From Pseudorhodoplanes sp. (GTDB taxonomy: Bacteria > Pseudomonadota > Alphaproteobacteria > Rhizobiales > Xanthobacteraceae): a stretch of 64,000 nt of DNA. The stretch lies in contig JALHOD010000001.1 of NCBI GenBank assembly GCA_022843165.1, forward strand, positions 189,678-253,677, written 5' to 3'. The position numbers were made by a program, and so were the translations under genes. The notes beneath the pieces are model-generated. The model had not been told where the DNA came from. It did no database searches and worked only from the letters and a program-made list of their open reading frames with translations. Shown one piece after another: positions 12,656 through 21,764 of the stretch; within the stretch, counting starts at the first letter, position 1; each line of letters starts with the position of its first letter.

Positions 12656-13858
12656 ATGGACATGTCTCCGCTTCTGAGCCGGCTCGACGGGCTGGATCCT
12701 TTGGTTGCTATCGGCGTCGCATCGGCACTGGCCGCCGTCCTGATCGGCGGCGTCACCGGCCTGATCGTGCTCGCGGTCATGCGCGCCCGCCGGCGCCGCG
12801 AGGACGCGGCGGCGGCCGCGCTCGTCGCCGAGGACGCCGCCGCGCAGCGGATGGCCGAACTGCAGCGTCTGCAGGCTGAGACCGCCGGCCAGGTCCGCGC
12901 GATGGGACAGATGCTGCATGCCCAGCACGCCGAGTTGCAGCGCGCGGTGCATACCCGGCTCGATGCCGTCACCGATCGGCTCGGCCAGTCGATGCAATCC
13001 ACCACCAAACAGACCACCGACAATCTGCAGAAACTGAACGAGCGGCTCGCGGTGATCGACGCCGCGCAGCAGAACATCACCCAGCTCGCCACCCAGGTCA
13101 CCTCGCTGCAGAACGTGCTGACCAATAAGCAGCAACGCGGCGCATTTGGCCAGGGCCGTATGGAAATGATCATCCAGGATGGCCTCGCCAAAGGCACCTA
13201 TGAATTCCAGTTCACCCTCTCCAACCGCACGCGGCCCGATTGCGCGATCTTCTTCCCCGACCAGCGCCCGCTGATCGTCGATGCGAAATTCCCGCTCGAG
13301 GCCGTCACCGCCTTGCGCGACGCCAAGACCGACGAGGAGCGCGCCATCGCCGGCAAGATGCTGCGCCAGAACGTGAGCAAACACATCGCCGACATCGCCG
13401 ACAAATATCTGCTGCCGGGCGAGACGCAGGATCTGGCGCTGATGTTCGTGCCGTCGGAATCGGTCTATGCCGAATTGCACGACCAGTTCGACGACATGAT
13501 CCAGAAGGCGTTCCGCTCGCAGGTGGTGATCGTCTCGCCCTCGCTGCTCATGCTCGCGATCCAGGTGATCCAGCAGATTCATCGCGATGCGCGCATGCGC
13601 GAGGCGGCCGACAAGATTCACGCCGAGGTCGGCAACCTGATGGACGATCTGCGCCGCCTGCGCGAGCGCGTGCTGAAGCTCGGCACGCATTTTGACCAGG
13701 CCAATGAAGATGTGCGCCAGATCCTGATTTCCGCCGAGAAGGTGGAGAAGCGCGGCGCCCGCATCCGCGAGGTCGAGTTCGACGGCGAGCCGGATGACGA
13801 CGTCACCTCCGTGCTGCCGGCCGCCATTCCCGTGCGCCGGCTCGAGGCGGGGGAGTAG
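12656..13858 (+). CDS. rmuC: DNA recombination protein RmuC
   Basis: 400 residues: an N-terminal membrane anchor (about 15-42, ending in an Arg-rich stop-transfer RARRRRED), a long coiled coil (about 45-145) and the RmuC nuclease-like core ([20 protein letters not shown] ... [17 protein letters not shown]). RmuC proteins limit inversions at short repeats and are thought to be nucleases. Divergent from def. The gene is followed by a palindromic intergenic repeat. Confidence 0.92.
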   Translation: MDMSPLLSRLDGLDPLVAIGVASALAAVLIGGVTGLIVLAVMRARRRREDAAAAALVAEDAAAQRMAELQRLQAETAGQVRAMGQMLHAQHAELQRAVHTRLDAVTDRLGQSMQSTTKQTTDNLQKLNERLAVIDAAQQNITQLATQVTSLQNVLTNKQQRGAFGQGRMEMIIQDGLAKGTYEFQFTLSNRTRPDCAIFFPDQRPLIVDAKFPLEAVTALRDAKTDEERAIAGKMLRQNVSKHIADIADKYLLPGETQDLALMFVPSESVYAELHDQFDDMIQKAFRSQVVIVSPSLLMLAIQVIQQIHRDARMREAADKIHAEVGNLMDDLRRLRERVLKLGTHFDQANEDVRQILISAEKVEKRGARIREVEFDGEPDDDVTSVLPAAIPVRRLEAGE

Positions 13859-13869
13859 CCACTATTTCG

Positions 13870-13951
13870 CCTCATCCTGAGGAGGCGGCGCAGCCGCCGT
13901 CTCGAAGGATGGGGCGAAGTAGTGTAAAGCCCTCATCCTTAGATGATGAGG
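13870..13951. repeat. REP-like intergenic palindromic element
   Basis: Two nested or adjacent hairpins fill the gap between rmuC and the MFS gene. The first (13870-13915) has an inner perfect stem GGCGGC/GCCGCC with a 3-base loop (13884-13898) and outer arms CATCCTGAG / CTCGAAGGATG. The second (13931-13951) has arms CCTCATC/GATGAGG. CTCATCCTGAGGAG-type elements are known dispersed intergenic repeats in Bradyrhizobiaceae relatives. I see no second copy in this window, so the dispersed nature is established knowledge, not observed. It may also stop or protect the rmuC transcript. Confidence 0.65.
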
Positions 13952-13964
13952 ACCAGGAGTCGCG

Positions 13965-15308
13965 ATGACTGCAACACAGCAAGAAAAAATTGCGCGCTCC
14001 ACCTTCCTCGACGCCCTCACCGTCTATCTCAAGCCGCGCGTTCTGATCGTCATCCTGCTCGGCTTTTCCTCCGGCCTGCCGCTGGCTTTGTCGGGCGCGA
14101 CGCTGGCGGTGTGGATGACCGAGAGCGGCGTCAACATCCGCACCATCGGGCTTTATGCGCTGGTCGGCCTGCCCTACACCATCAAGTTTCTCTGGGCGCC
14201 GCTGGTGGATGCGCTCGAGGTGCCGGTGCTGTCGCGCCTGCTCGGGCGGCGGCGCGGCTGGCTGGTCTTCACGCAATTGCTGCTGGCGGCGGCGATCCTG
14301 TTCCTCGCCTTCCAGAATCCGACGGCTTTGCTGTGGCCGGTGGCGCTCGGCGCAGTGCTGGTGGCGACCGCGTCGGCGACCCAGGACATCGTGATCGACG
14401 CCTTCCGCGTCGAAAGCCTCGACACCAGCGAACAGGCCGCAGGCATGGCGGGCTATGTCGCCGCCTATCGCGTCGGGATGCTGGCCTCCGGCGCCGGGGT
14501 GATCGGCCTCACCGCATGGTTCGGCCATATCGGCCTGCCGCTGCAGACCGCATGGACCTGGGGCTTCATCGCCGCCGCGATGCTGATGGGAGTGGGCCTG
14601 ATCGCCTCCCTGTGCGCGACCGAACCGCCCGCGCCCGACAACCTCGACAGGGATCGTAATGCGATCGCCCGCGTCGCATTCACTGCCTTCGGCGCTTTCA
14701 GGGAATTCCTCACCCGCGACGCCGCGATCCTGATCCTGCTGTTCGTCGTGCTCTACAAGTTCTGCGACGCCTTTGCCGGCGTGCTTACCGCACCGTTCGT
14801 GATCGACATCGGCTTCGACAAGGCGGTCTATGCGGCCATCGTGAAGGGCGTCGGTTTTGCCGCGGCGCTGATCGGCGGCTTTGCCGGCGGCGTGATCGCG
14901 CGCGCGATGCCGCTCTCCACTTCGCTCTGGATCGGCGGCATCCTGCAGATGGTGTCAAATCTGTCTTTCTCCTGGCTGGCCTGGATCGGCACCAGCGTGC
15001 CGGCGCTGACCGCCACCATCGTGTTCGAGAATTTCACCGGCTCGATCGGCACCGTGATCTTCGTCGCCTATCTCTCGGCGCTCTGCGGCGTGCGCGCGCA
15101 TACCGCGACGCAATTTGCGCTGTTGACCGCGCTCGCCGCGGTCGGCCGCACCACGCTCGCCTCCGGCGGCGGCTTTGTCGCGGAGGAAACCGGCTGGGTG
15201 ATCTTCTTCGCCGTCACCTCGCTCGCCGCCATTCCCGGCCTGCTGCTGCTGGCCTGGCTGCAGGCGCGCGGGCATTTCAGGGAGCTGGGAAAGCGAACCG
15301 AAGACTGA
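13965..15308 (+). CDS. AmpG-family muropeptide MFS transporter
   Basis: 447 residues with 12 or more predicted membrane spans. The N-terminal segment VLIVILLGFSSGLPLALSG followed by LVGLPYTIKFLWAPLVDAL is characteristic of AmpG permeases, which import anhydro-muropeptides for wall recycling. Other recycling genes are absent from the neighbourhood. AmpG-like paralogues of unknown substrate exist in alphaproteobacteria, so the substrate is inferred. Confidence 0.82.
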   Translation: MTATQQEKIARSTFLDALTVYLKPRVLIVILLGFSSGLPLALSGATLAVWMTESGVNIRTIGLYALVGLPYTIKFLWAPLVDALEVPVLSRLLGRRRGWLVFTQLLLAAAILFLAFQNPTALLWPVALGAVLVATASATQDIVIDAFRVESLDTSEQAAGMAGYVAAYRVGMLASGAGVIGLTAWFGHIGLPLQTAWTWGFIAAAMLMGVGLIASLCATEPPAPDNLDRDRNAIARVAFTAFGAFREFLTRDAAILILLFVVLYKFCDAFAGVLTAPFVIDIGFDKAVYAAIVKGVGFAAALIGGFAGGVIARAMPLSTSLWIGGILQMVSNLSFSWLAWIGTSVPALTATIVFENFTGSIGTVIFVAYLSALCGVRAHTATQFALLTALAAVGRTTLASGGGFVAEETGWVIFFAVTSLAAIPGLLLLAWLQARGHFRELGKRTED

Positions 15309-15347
15309 CACCGGCAATCGATTGAACACGCAGCAAGGCTGTTTCAG

Positions 15348-15695
15348 ATGATATCAGCATGGATTGAAGCCGTGGGCGCCGCACTCGACGTGATCGGCGT
15401 CGCATTGATCGCATTGGGGCTTCTGGTCTCCGCCAGCCGCTATCTCGCGGCCTATTTCGGCGGCGCGGAGATCGATGCCTTCCGCCGGCTCCGGTAGGAT
15501 ATCGGACGTGCCATTCTCCTCGGTCTCGAGGTTCTGGTCGCCGCCGACATCATTCGCACCGTCGCGGTCACGCCCACCGTCGAAAGCGTGCTCATTCTCG
15601 CCGGGATCGTGGCCATTCGCACGGTCCTGAGCCTCAGCCTCCAGGTCGAGGTGGACGGGCGCTTTCCGTGGCAGCCGGACCGCGCGAAAAGCTAG
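15348..15695 (+). pseudogene. DUF1622 membrane protein gene with in-frame amber stop
   Basis: From ATG 15348 the frame reads ISAWIEAVGAALDVIGVALI..., then stops at TAG 15495-15497 after 49 codons. The same frame continues for 65 more sense codons (DIGRAILLGLEVLVAADIIR ... [11 protein letters not shown]) to TAG 15693-15695. The combined 115-residue product is a typical DUF1622 protein with two or three membrane spans, and the relatives' sequence at this site reads RLRQDIG. A single C-to-T change (CAG to TAG) therefore explains the break. The stop is either a real recent nonsense mutation or a sequencing error. No frameshift is involved. Its final TAG overlaps the convergent recR stop. Confidence 0.75.
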
Positions 15696-16297
15696 ATCAG
15701 CGTCCGCTGCTTCATCGCCGCCGACAGCGTGCCCTCGTCGAGATAATCGAGCTCGCCGCCGACCGGCACGCCGTGCGCGAGCCGCGTCACCTTCACATTG
15801 GCGTTGTGCAGAAGATCGGTGATGTAGTGCGCCGTGGTCTGGCCGTCGACCGTGGCGTTGAGCGCGAGGATCACCTCAGTCACCGCCGGATCGTGCGCGC
15901 GCGACACCAGCGCGTCGATCGAGAGGTCCTGCGGGCCGACGCCGTCGAGCGGCGACAACGTGCCGCCCAGCACATGATAGCGCGCATTCACCGCATTCGC
16001 GCGTTCCAGCGCCCAGAGATCGGCGACATCCGCCACCACCACGATCACGGACGGGTCGCGCTTGGGATCGACGCAGACGGTGCAGGGGTCCTGGGTGTCG
16101 ATATTGCCGCACGCCTTGCAGATCACGATCCGCTCGCGCGCGGTGTCCAGCGCGTCGGTGAGCGGCGCCATCAACTGCTCGCGTTTCTTGATCAGGTGCA
16201 AAGCCGCGCGGCGGGCCGAGCGCGGGCCAAGGCCGGGCAGGCGCGCCAGCAGCTGGATCAGGCGCTCGATTTCGGGTCCGGCAACGGCTTTGGGCAT
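15692..16297 (-). CDS. recR: recombination mediator RecR
   Basis: 201 residues from ATG 16297; the longer open frame upstream is not supported. It contains the helix-hairpin-helix [19 protein letters not shown], the four-cysteine zinc site ([16 protein letters not shown]) and the Toprim domain ending in [14 protein letters not shown]. With RecF/RecO it loads RecA at gaps. In many genomes it follows dnaX and a YbaB gene; here it is preceded by the divergent methyltransferase. Confidence 0.96.
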   Translation of the reverse strand: MPKAVAGPEIERLIQLLARLPGLGPRSARRAALHLIKKREQLMAPLTDALDTARERIVICKACGNIDTQDPCTVCVDPKRDPSVIVVVADVADLWALERANAVNARYHVLGGTLSPLDGVGPQDLSIDALVSRAHDPAVTEVILALNATVDGQTTAHYITDLLHNANVKVTRLAHGVPVGGELDYLDEGTLSAAMKQRTLI

Positions 16298-16431
16298 GTT
16301 TCTGTCAGTCGATTCGCTGGCAACAGCATTACATATAGGCGCAACGTGCCGCGCGAAAGCGCGCCACCGCCTCCGGCGCGACACAAAAGCCGCTATATTG
16401 TGGAGCGCGATGTGAAACCGCAGGGACTGCC

Positions 16432-17508
16432 ATGAGCCATCCGCTCGTCCGCCTCGCCACCCGCCTCGGCTATGGCGCGCGCCAGTTGCCGCGCCTCGCC
16501 TGGTATGCCGGGCACGGCTATGCCCTGCAGCAACTGGCAAAGGAAGCGCGCCGGCGCGCCGGCGACAGCCCGGCTCCCGCGCCGGCCCCATCGTCGCTGC
16601 CAAGCCAGCGCCGCCTGTATTCGGATATGGCTGCCCTGCTCGCCCGCGATCTCGCCAATGTCGAATCTGGCATCTATCCGCTGCCCGCCGATCGCGACGG
16701 CACGCTGCCGATGCTGCTGCATCGCTCGCGGCTGTTCTTCAAGGATCTGCCCGACATCCATCGCCGCCGCGAAAGCAACGGCCATGACGAGGTGGTGACC
16801 GAGGAAACCCGCGGCCGGCGCCCGCGCTACTATCTGCAGAATTTCCACTACCAGTCCGGCGGCTGGATGACCGAAGAGTCCGCCGACCGCTACGACACCC
16901 AGGTCGAGGTGCTGTTCAAGGGCACCGCCAATGCGATGCGCCGTCAGGCGCTCCCGCAATTGCACGAGATTTTCGCAGGCAAGGATCAGCGCAAGCTGCA
17001 CCTTCTCGATATCGGCTGCGGCACCGGCCGCTTTCTGGATTTCGTCAAACAGGCCTGGCCGCGCCTGCCGGTGCTGGGCCTCGACATGTCGGAGGCCTAC
17101 ATCCGTCATGCGCGGCGGCACCTGAAAAGCCGCTCATGGACCCGCTTCCTGGTCGGCAACGCCGAAGCGATTCCCTTGCCCGACAACAGCCAGAACGCGG
17201 TCACCAGCATCTTCATGTTCCACGAACTGCCGCCGAGGGTCCGCCGCATCGTGCTCAGCGAATGCGCGCGAGTGCTCAGGCCCGGCGGCCGTCTGGTCAT
17301 CGTCGACTCGCTGCAACGCGGCGACGAGCCTGACTATGACGGGATGCTGGCGCGCTTCCCGCAGAACTATCACGAGCCGTATTTCGCCAGTTACCTCGAC
17401 GAGGATTTCGCCGGCATCGCACGGCCGCTTGGCCTGACGCATGTGCGCGACGTCAACGCATTCGTGTCCAAGGTGATGGTGTTCGACAAGCGCACGCAGG
17501 ACGATTAA
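16432..17508 (+). CDS. class I SAM-dependent methyltransferase
   Basis: 358 residues with the SAM-binding glycine loop [15 protein letters not shown] near residue 192, the acidic motif [10 protein letters not shown], and the post-motif [22 protein letters not shown] typical of ubiquinone/menaquinone-type methyltransferases. The roughly 170-residue N-terminal extension is not one I can assign. Substrate unknown. A second, truncated copy of this gene's last 45 codons lies 4.1 kb downstream at 21608-21745. Confidence 0.8.
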   Translation: MSHPLVRLATRLGYGARQLPRLAWYAGHGYALQQLAKEARRRAGDSPAPAPAPSSLPSQRRLYSDMAALLARDLANVESGIYPLPADRDGTLPMLLHRSRLFFKDLPDIHRRRESNGHDEVVTEETRGRRPRYYLQNFHYQSGGWMTEESADRYDTQVEVLFKGTANAMRRQALPQLHEIFAGKDQRKLHLLDIGCGTGRFLDFVKQAWPRLPVLGLDMSEAYIRHARRHLKSRSWTRFLVGNAEAIPLPDNSQNAVTSIFMFHELPPRVRRIVLSECARVLRPGGRLVIVDSLQRGDEPDYDGMLARFPQNYHEPYFASYLDEDFAGIARPLGLTHVRDVNAFVSKVMVFDKRTQDD

Positions 17509-17551
17509 TCGCCGCGTCCACACCTGCCCGCATTAAGCACTTTTTAACCCT

Positions 17552-17599
17552 CGGACCACGGAAGGTCCGCCAGGTGCGGCGGTGCTTAGCTACTAAGCA
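17552..17599. promoter_or_regulatory. two dyads upstream of the GGDEF-EAL gene
   Basis: CGGACC-6-GGTCCG (17552-17569) may end the methyltransferase transcript. TGCTTAG-CTA-CTAAGCA (17583-17599) is a perfect 7-base dyad with a 3-base spacer located 70 bases before ATG 17671, a plausible operator. No bound regulator can be named. Confidence 0.4.
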
Positions 17600-17670
17600 G
17601 GTCATTAAATTCGATGCGCTACTAATGTCGCACTGACACATCAACGAGCAGATCCGTTTTCGGGCCGACT

Positions 17671-20600
17671 ATGACAGACCGGTTCAGATGGTTCGGATGG
17701 CCGGCCATTGCGCAACCTGCGCCGGCCTCCGGTGCATCCACGCAATCGAAGGCCGGATCCAGCGGACCGGTCCGGCTGACGATCATCTGTGCGATATTTC
17801 TGGTCATCGCAATTGCAGCCGGAACCGTCGTCTTCCTGTCCGGTCTTCGCAACCGCGTTCTCGCCGAAAACGAACGGGAGCTTACCAACTCCGCATTGAT
17901 TCTGGCAAAGCACATCGAGAACGTTCTCAAGGCGACGGACGCAGCACAAAAGAGCTTTGCCGAACAGGCGGCCGCTTACACGGCCACCGAGGACGATCGC
18001 CTGTCCCTGTCGCAGCATGACGTGCATCTGAAGCTGCGCGACAAGGTCGCCGGCCTTCCCCACGTCGGCTCGCTGTCGATCTTCGATGCGAAAGGACGGC
18101 TGATCAACTTCTCCCGGCAGTGGCCGGTCCCGGACATCCGCATCGTCGACCGCGATTTCTTCCAGGCCCTTCAGGGCGATGTGCGACAGCCCTTGTTCGT
18201 CAGCGAGCCGGTTCGCAACCGCGCCAGCGGAAGCTGGGTCATGCATCTGGCCCGCAGAATGTCCGGGCCGAATGGCGAGTTTGCGGGCGTGATTTCGAGC
18301 GCCCTCGAACTGGACTTCTTCCAGACGTTCTTTTCGGACATCGCGCTCGCTGACGACAGTTCGATCGCGCTCTTTCGCGCCGATGGGACCTTGCTGGTAA
18401 GACATCCGCGCAATGAAGCGGATATCGGGCGACGGTATTCGTCCGCGCTGGCACTAAAGCTGGTATCGAATTCCAGTCACGGCATGGGGATCAACGTCGG
18501 CGTACTGGACGGCCAGAGCCGCATGGTGGCCGCCCGCCGCGTCGACCAGTTTCCGGTCGTCGTCACCGCGACCAAGGTCATGAATACGATGCTCGCCGAT
18601 TGGCGGCGCGCGGCGTTCTACATGATCTGCGCCGCGCTTCTGGCGATTGTCGTCGTCGGCGTGCTGACACTTGTCTTCATCAGGCTCTTCAGGAACCACC
18701 AGGCCCTGACGGAGGCGCGTGCCGAACGGGAAAAGGCCGACAGGCTGCGCGAACAGAGTCTGCGTTTTGACGTGGCCCTGAACAACATGTCGCAGGGGCT
18801 TGTGATGTTCGACGCCGCCGCCCGGCTCGCGGTGTGCAATCAGCGTTACCTTGAGATCTACAATCTGTCGTCCGAGGTCGTGAAGCCGGGGATCAGCCTG
18901 TTCGACCTTGTCCGGTACCGCGCCGACACCGGATCGTTCCAGGGCGATGCGCAGGCCTATTGTTCCGGCATCCTCGACAACATCGCCAGGCGCGTTTCGA
19001 CCACCCAGAGAGTGGAGACGGCGCAAGGCCGCATCATCCATGTCGTGAACCAGCCGATGGCGGACGGTGCCTGGGTCGCCACGCATGAGGACGTCACCGA
19101 CAAAGTCCGGGCGGAAGACGCCACGCATGCGCAGAAACAGCAGCTCAACGCCGCCCTGGGCAACATCTCGCAAGGCCTGTGCATGTTCGACGCCGCGCAG
19201 CGCCTGATCGTCTGCAACAAGCGCTATGCCGACCTGTACGGACTGAGCGAATCGCAGACCCGGCCCGGAACGTCATTGCACACGATCCTGCAACACCGCA
19301 TTGCAATCGGGAGCGCGCCCGAGGATCAAGAGGGCTATATCCGGGACCGCCTCAACGAGGTGTCGGTCAACAAGCCGTACCAGATCGTCAACCGGCTCAG
19401 AGACGGGCGTTATGTGTCGGTCGTCCATCGGCCGATGGCAAATGGCGGATGGGTGGCGACGCACGAGGATGTGACCGAAGCCACGCGGCGCGAGGAATCC
19501 TTCCGGCTGCTGTTCGAGGAGAATCCGGTGCCCATGTGGGTCGTGGACCGGGAGAGCTTCCGTTTCCTGGCCGTCAACGAGGCCGCCGTGCGGCATTACG
19601 GCTACAGCCGCGACAAATTCCTGACCCTGGTCCTGCCCGACCTTCGGCCGACGACCGAGCGCGGATCGTTCACGCAATTCCTGCAAAATCTGTCGGACGC
19701 CGAACTGATCCAGCACGCCGCCAATCATGTGAAATCTGACGGCACCGAGATCCATGTCGCGGTCTATTCGCGCGCTCTGACCTATGCCGGCCGCAAGGCG
19801 CGGCTGGCCGCCGTTCACGACATCACGCAGGCCAAGGCGGCCGAAGAGGAGCTGCTCCGCACCCGGCAATTCCTTGACACCATCATCGACAACGTGCCGC
19901 TGCCGATCATCGTCAAGGACGTGGACGGCTCCTCCATGGACGCGCGCGATTGCCGGTTCACCCTGGTCAACCGCGCCTGCGAGGAGATCATGGGAATCGG
20001 CCGCGACCAGGTCATCGGCAAGACGACCCACGAACTCTATCCGCGCGAGCGTGCCGACCATGTGGTCGCGTTCGACGACCAGACGCTGCAGTCCGATCAG
20101 GCGTTGCTGGTCTGCGAGCATTCGCTGGTCACGCCGAACAACGGCACCCGCCTCGTCACGGCGCGCAAAGTCGCCATCCGCGACAAGGACGACAGTCCGA
20201 AATATCTGCTGACGGTGCTGGACGACGTCACCGAGCGGCGGCGCGCGGAAGACCGCATCTGGCATCTGGCGCACAATGACTCGCTGACGAACCTGCCCAA
20301 CCGGGCAACCTTCATCGAGCATTTCGCCGAGACCCTCGCGAATGCGTCCGAAACCGCCGAGCCGTTCGCCATTCTCTGCATGGACCTCGACCGCTTCAAG
20401 GAGGCCAACGACGTCTACGGACATCTGGTCGGCGACGGATTGCTGCGCGAGGCGGCGCTGCGATTGCAGAAGGCCGCCGGCGGCGCCTTTGTCGCGCGCG
20501 TGGGCGGCGACGAATTCACGCTGATCGTGACCGGCGGCCCCCAGCCGGAGACCGCCGAAGCGCTGGCGGAATGCCTGCTGGCCGCCTTTGAGGAGGATTT

Positions 20601-21564
20601 CGAGATCGACGGCCATCGGCTGCAAATCGGCCTGAGCATCGGCGGCGCCGTCTATCCGACCGACGGCGCCGACGCCAAGACGCTGATGACCAATGCCGAC
20701 GCCGCGCTGTATCGGGTCAAGGCCGAAATGCGAGGCTCGGCGCGCTTCTTCGAGGCGGAGCTGGGCCGGCGCTTGCGCGAGCGTCGCGACCTGCAGGGCG
20801 ACCTGCGGTCGGCCCTCGATCGCGGCGATCTGTTCCTGCATTATCAGCCGCAGAAGCGGATCGGGTCGAACGAAACGCTGGGGTTCGAAGCGCTGACCCG
20901 CTGGCAGTGCCCCAAGCGCGGGATGGTTGCGCCCGATATCTTCATTCCGATTGCCGAAGAGAGCAGCCTGATCGTTCCGCTGGGAGACTGGATTCTGCGG
21001 GAAGCCTGCCGCGAGGCGGCGTCATGGCCGGAACCGCTGAAGATCGCGGTCAACCTCTCCCCGGTCCAGTTCCATCACGGCGACCTGCCGCGGCTGGTGC
21101 ATTCGGCCCTGCTCGCCACCGGGCTCGCGCCCGGCCGCCTTGAACTCGAAATCACTGAAGGCGTGCTGATCGAGGATTTTTCCCGTGCGGTCTCGATCCT
21201 GCACCGGCTCAAGGCGCTCGGCGTGCAGATCGCGATGGACGATTTCGGTTCGGGATATTCCTCGCTGTCCTATCTGCATTCCTTCCCCTTCGACAAGATC
21301 AAGATCGACCGCACCTTCGTGAAGGACCTGGACAGCAACCGCCATTCCATGGCGATCGTGCGCGCGGTGATCGGCCTCGGCCAGAGCCTCAACATCCCGA
21401 TCCTGGCGGAAGGCGTCGAGACCAGGGACCAGTTGCGCTTCCTGGCGGAGGAAGGCTGCGACGAGGTGCAGGGCTATCTGCTGGGCCGGCCCATGCTCAT
21501 CGACAATTATGCCGACTTGGTCGGACGGAGCGCGCCCGCGCAAAGCGCAGCGGCAACGGGCTGA
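17671..21564 (+). CDS. membrane-bound sensor diguanylate cyclase/phosphodiesterase (dCache-PAS4-GGDEF-EAL)
   Basis: 1297 residues. A first membrane span (about 34-56) and a second (about 314-337) enclose a Cache-type extracytoplasmic sensor. Two PAS_7-type domains follow (about 364-480 and 490-605, each with NISQGLCMFDAAQRLIVCNK-like motifs), then two further PAS domains (about 610-850), GGDEF (about 865-1025) and EAL (about 1040-1285). The cyclase signature VGGDEF is intact near residue 943. The phosphodiesterase keeps EALTRW near 1072, DDFGSGYSSLSYL and ILAEGVET, so both activities could be real; which dominates cannot be told from sequence. It sits between a methyltransferase gene and a remnant of a second methyltransferase copy, which suggests local duplication or insertion. 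Confidence 0.93.
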   Translation: MTDRFRWFGWPAIAQPAPASGASTQSKAGSSGPVRLTIICAIFLVIAIAAGTVVFLSGLRNRVLAENERELTNSALILAKHIENVLKATDAAQKSFAEQAAAYTATEDDRLSLSQHDVHLKLRDKVAGLPHVGSLSIFDAKGRLINFSRQWPVPDIRIVDRDFFQALQGDVRQPLFVSEPVRNRASGSWVMHLARRMSGPNGEFAGVISSALELDFFQTFFSDIALADDSSIALFRADGTLLVRHPRNEADIGRRYSSALALKLVSNSSHGMGINVGVLDGQSRMVAARRVDQFPVVVTATKVMNTMLADWRRAAFYMICAALLAIVVVGVLTLVFIRLFRNHQALTEARAEREKADRLREQSLRFDVALNNMSQGLVMFDAAARLAVCNQRYLEIYNLSSEVVKPGISLFDLVRYRADTGSFQGDAQAYCSGILDNIARRVSTTQRVETAQGRIIHVVNQPMADGAWVATHEDVTDKVRAEDATHAQKQQLNAALGNISQGLCMFDAAQRLIVCNKRYADLYGLSESQTRPGTSLHTILQHRIAIGSAPEDQEGYIRDRLNEVSVNKPYQIVNRLRDGRYVSVVHRPMANGGWVATHEDVTEATRREESFRLLFEENPVPMWVVDRESFRFLAVNEAAVRHYGYSRDKFLTLVLPDLRPTTERGSFTQFLQNLSDAELIQHAANHVKSDGTEIHVAVYSRALTYAGRKARLAAVHDITQAKAAEEELLRTRQFLDTIIDNVPLPIIVKDVDGSSMDARDCRFTLVNRACEEIMGIGRDQVIGKTTHELYPRERADHVVAFDDQTLQSDQALLVCEHSLVTPNNGTRLVTARKVAIRDKDDSPKYLLTVLDDVTERRRAEDRIWHLAHNDSLTNLPNRATFIEHFAETLANASETAEPFAILCMDLDRFKEANDVYGHLVGDGLLREAALRLQKAAGGAFVARVGGDEFTLIVTGGPQPETAEALAECLLAAFEEDFEIDGHRLQIGLSIGGAVYPTDGADAKTLMTNADAALYRVKAEMRGSARFFEAELGRRLRERRDLQGDLRSALDRGDLFLHYQPQKRIGSNETLGFEALTRWQCPKRGMVAPDIFIPIAEESSLIVPLGDWILREACREAASWPEPLKIAVNLSPVQFHHGDLPRLVHSALLATGLAPGRLELEITEGVLIEDFSRAVSILHRLKALGVQIAMDDFGSGYSSLSYLHSFPFDKIKIDRTFVKDLDSNRHSMAIVRAVIGLGQSLNIPILAEGVETRDQLRFLAEEGCDEVQGYLLGRPMLIDNYADLVGRSAPAQSAAATG

Positions 21565-21607
21565 CTTCAGCCGGGCAGGAACGCCTTGGCCTCGTCTGCC
21601 GCGTCGG

Positions 21608-21745
21608 GAGCCGTATTCCGCCAGTTACCTCGACGGGGATTTCAACGCCGTCGCAGGCGAGGCCGGACTGACGCATGTGCGCGACGTGAGCGCCTTTGTC
21701 TCGAAAGTCATGGCGCTCGACAATGCCGCGCCAGCGCGTTCCTGA
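21608..21745 (+). pseudogene. C-terminal remnant of a methyltransferase paralogue
   Basis: The 45 codons read EPYSASYLDGDFNAVAGEAG then LTHVRDVSAFVSKVMALD and end at TGA 21743. The intact methyltransferase ends [20 protein letters not shown] then [18 protein letters not shown]. The match is strong at both protein and DNA level, starts abruptly at the GAG codon (21608), and lacks the SAM-binding part, so this is a broken copy. It overlaps nothing else and ends just before the convergent channel gene. Confidence 0.8.
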
Positions 21746-21764
21746 GGCGCCAACAACCAAACGT

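Noticed and set aside
12569..13690. N-terminal extension of the def frame
   Set aside because: Antisense to rmuC; deformylase motifs and length start at 12568.
19273..20841. 522-codon open frame opposite the PAS-GGDEF-EAL gene
   Set aside because: Antisense shadow; the plus-strand gene has intact catalytic motifs.
21509..21607. Start of the 78-codon frame covering the methyltransferase remnant
   Set aside because: These codons overlap the end of the GGDEF-EAL gene in another frame; only 21608 onward has homology.
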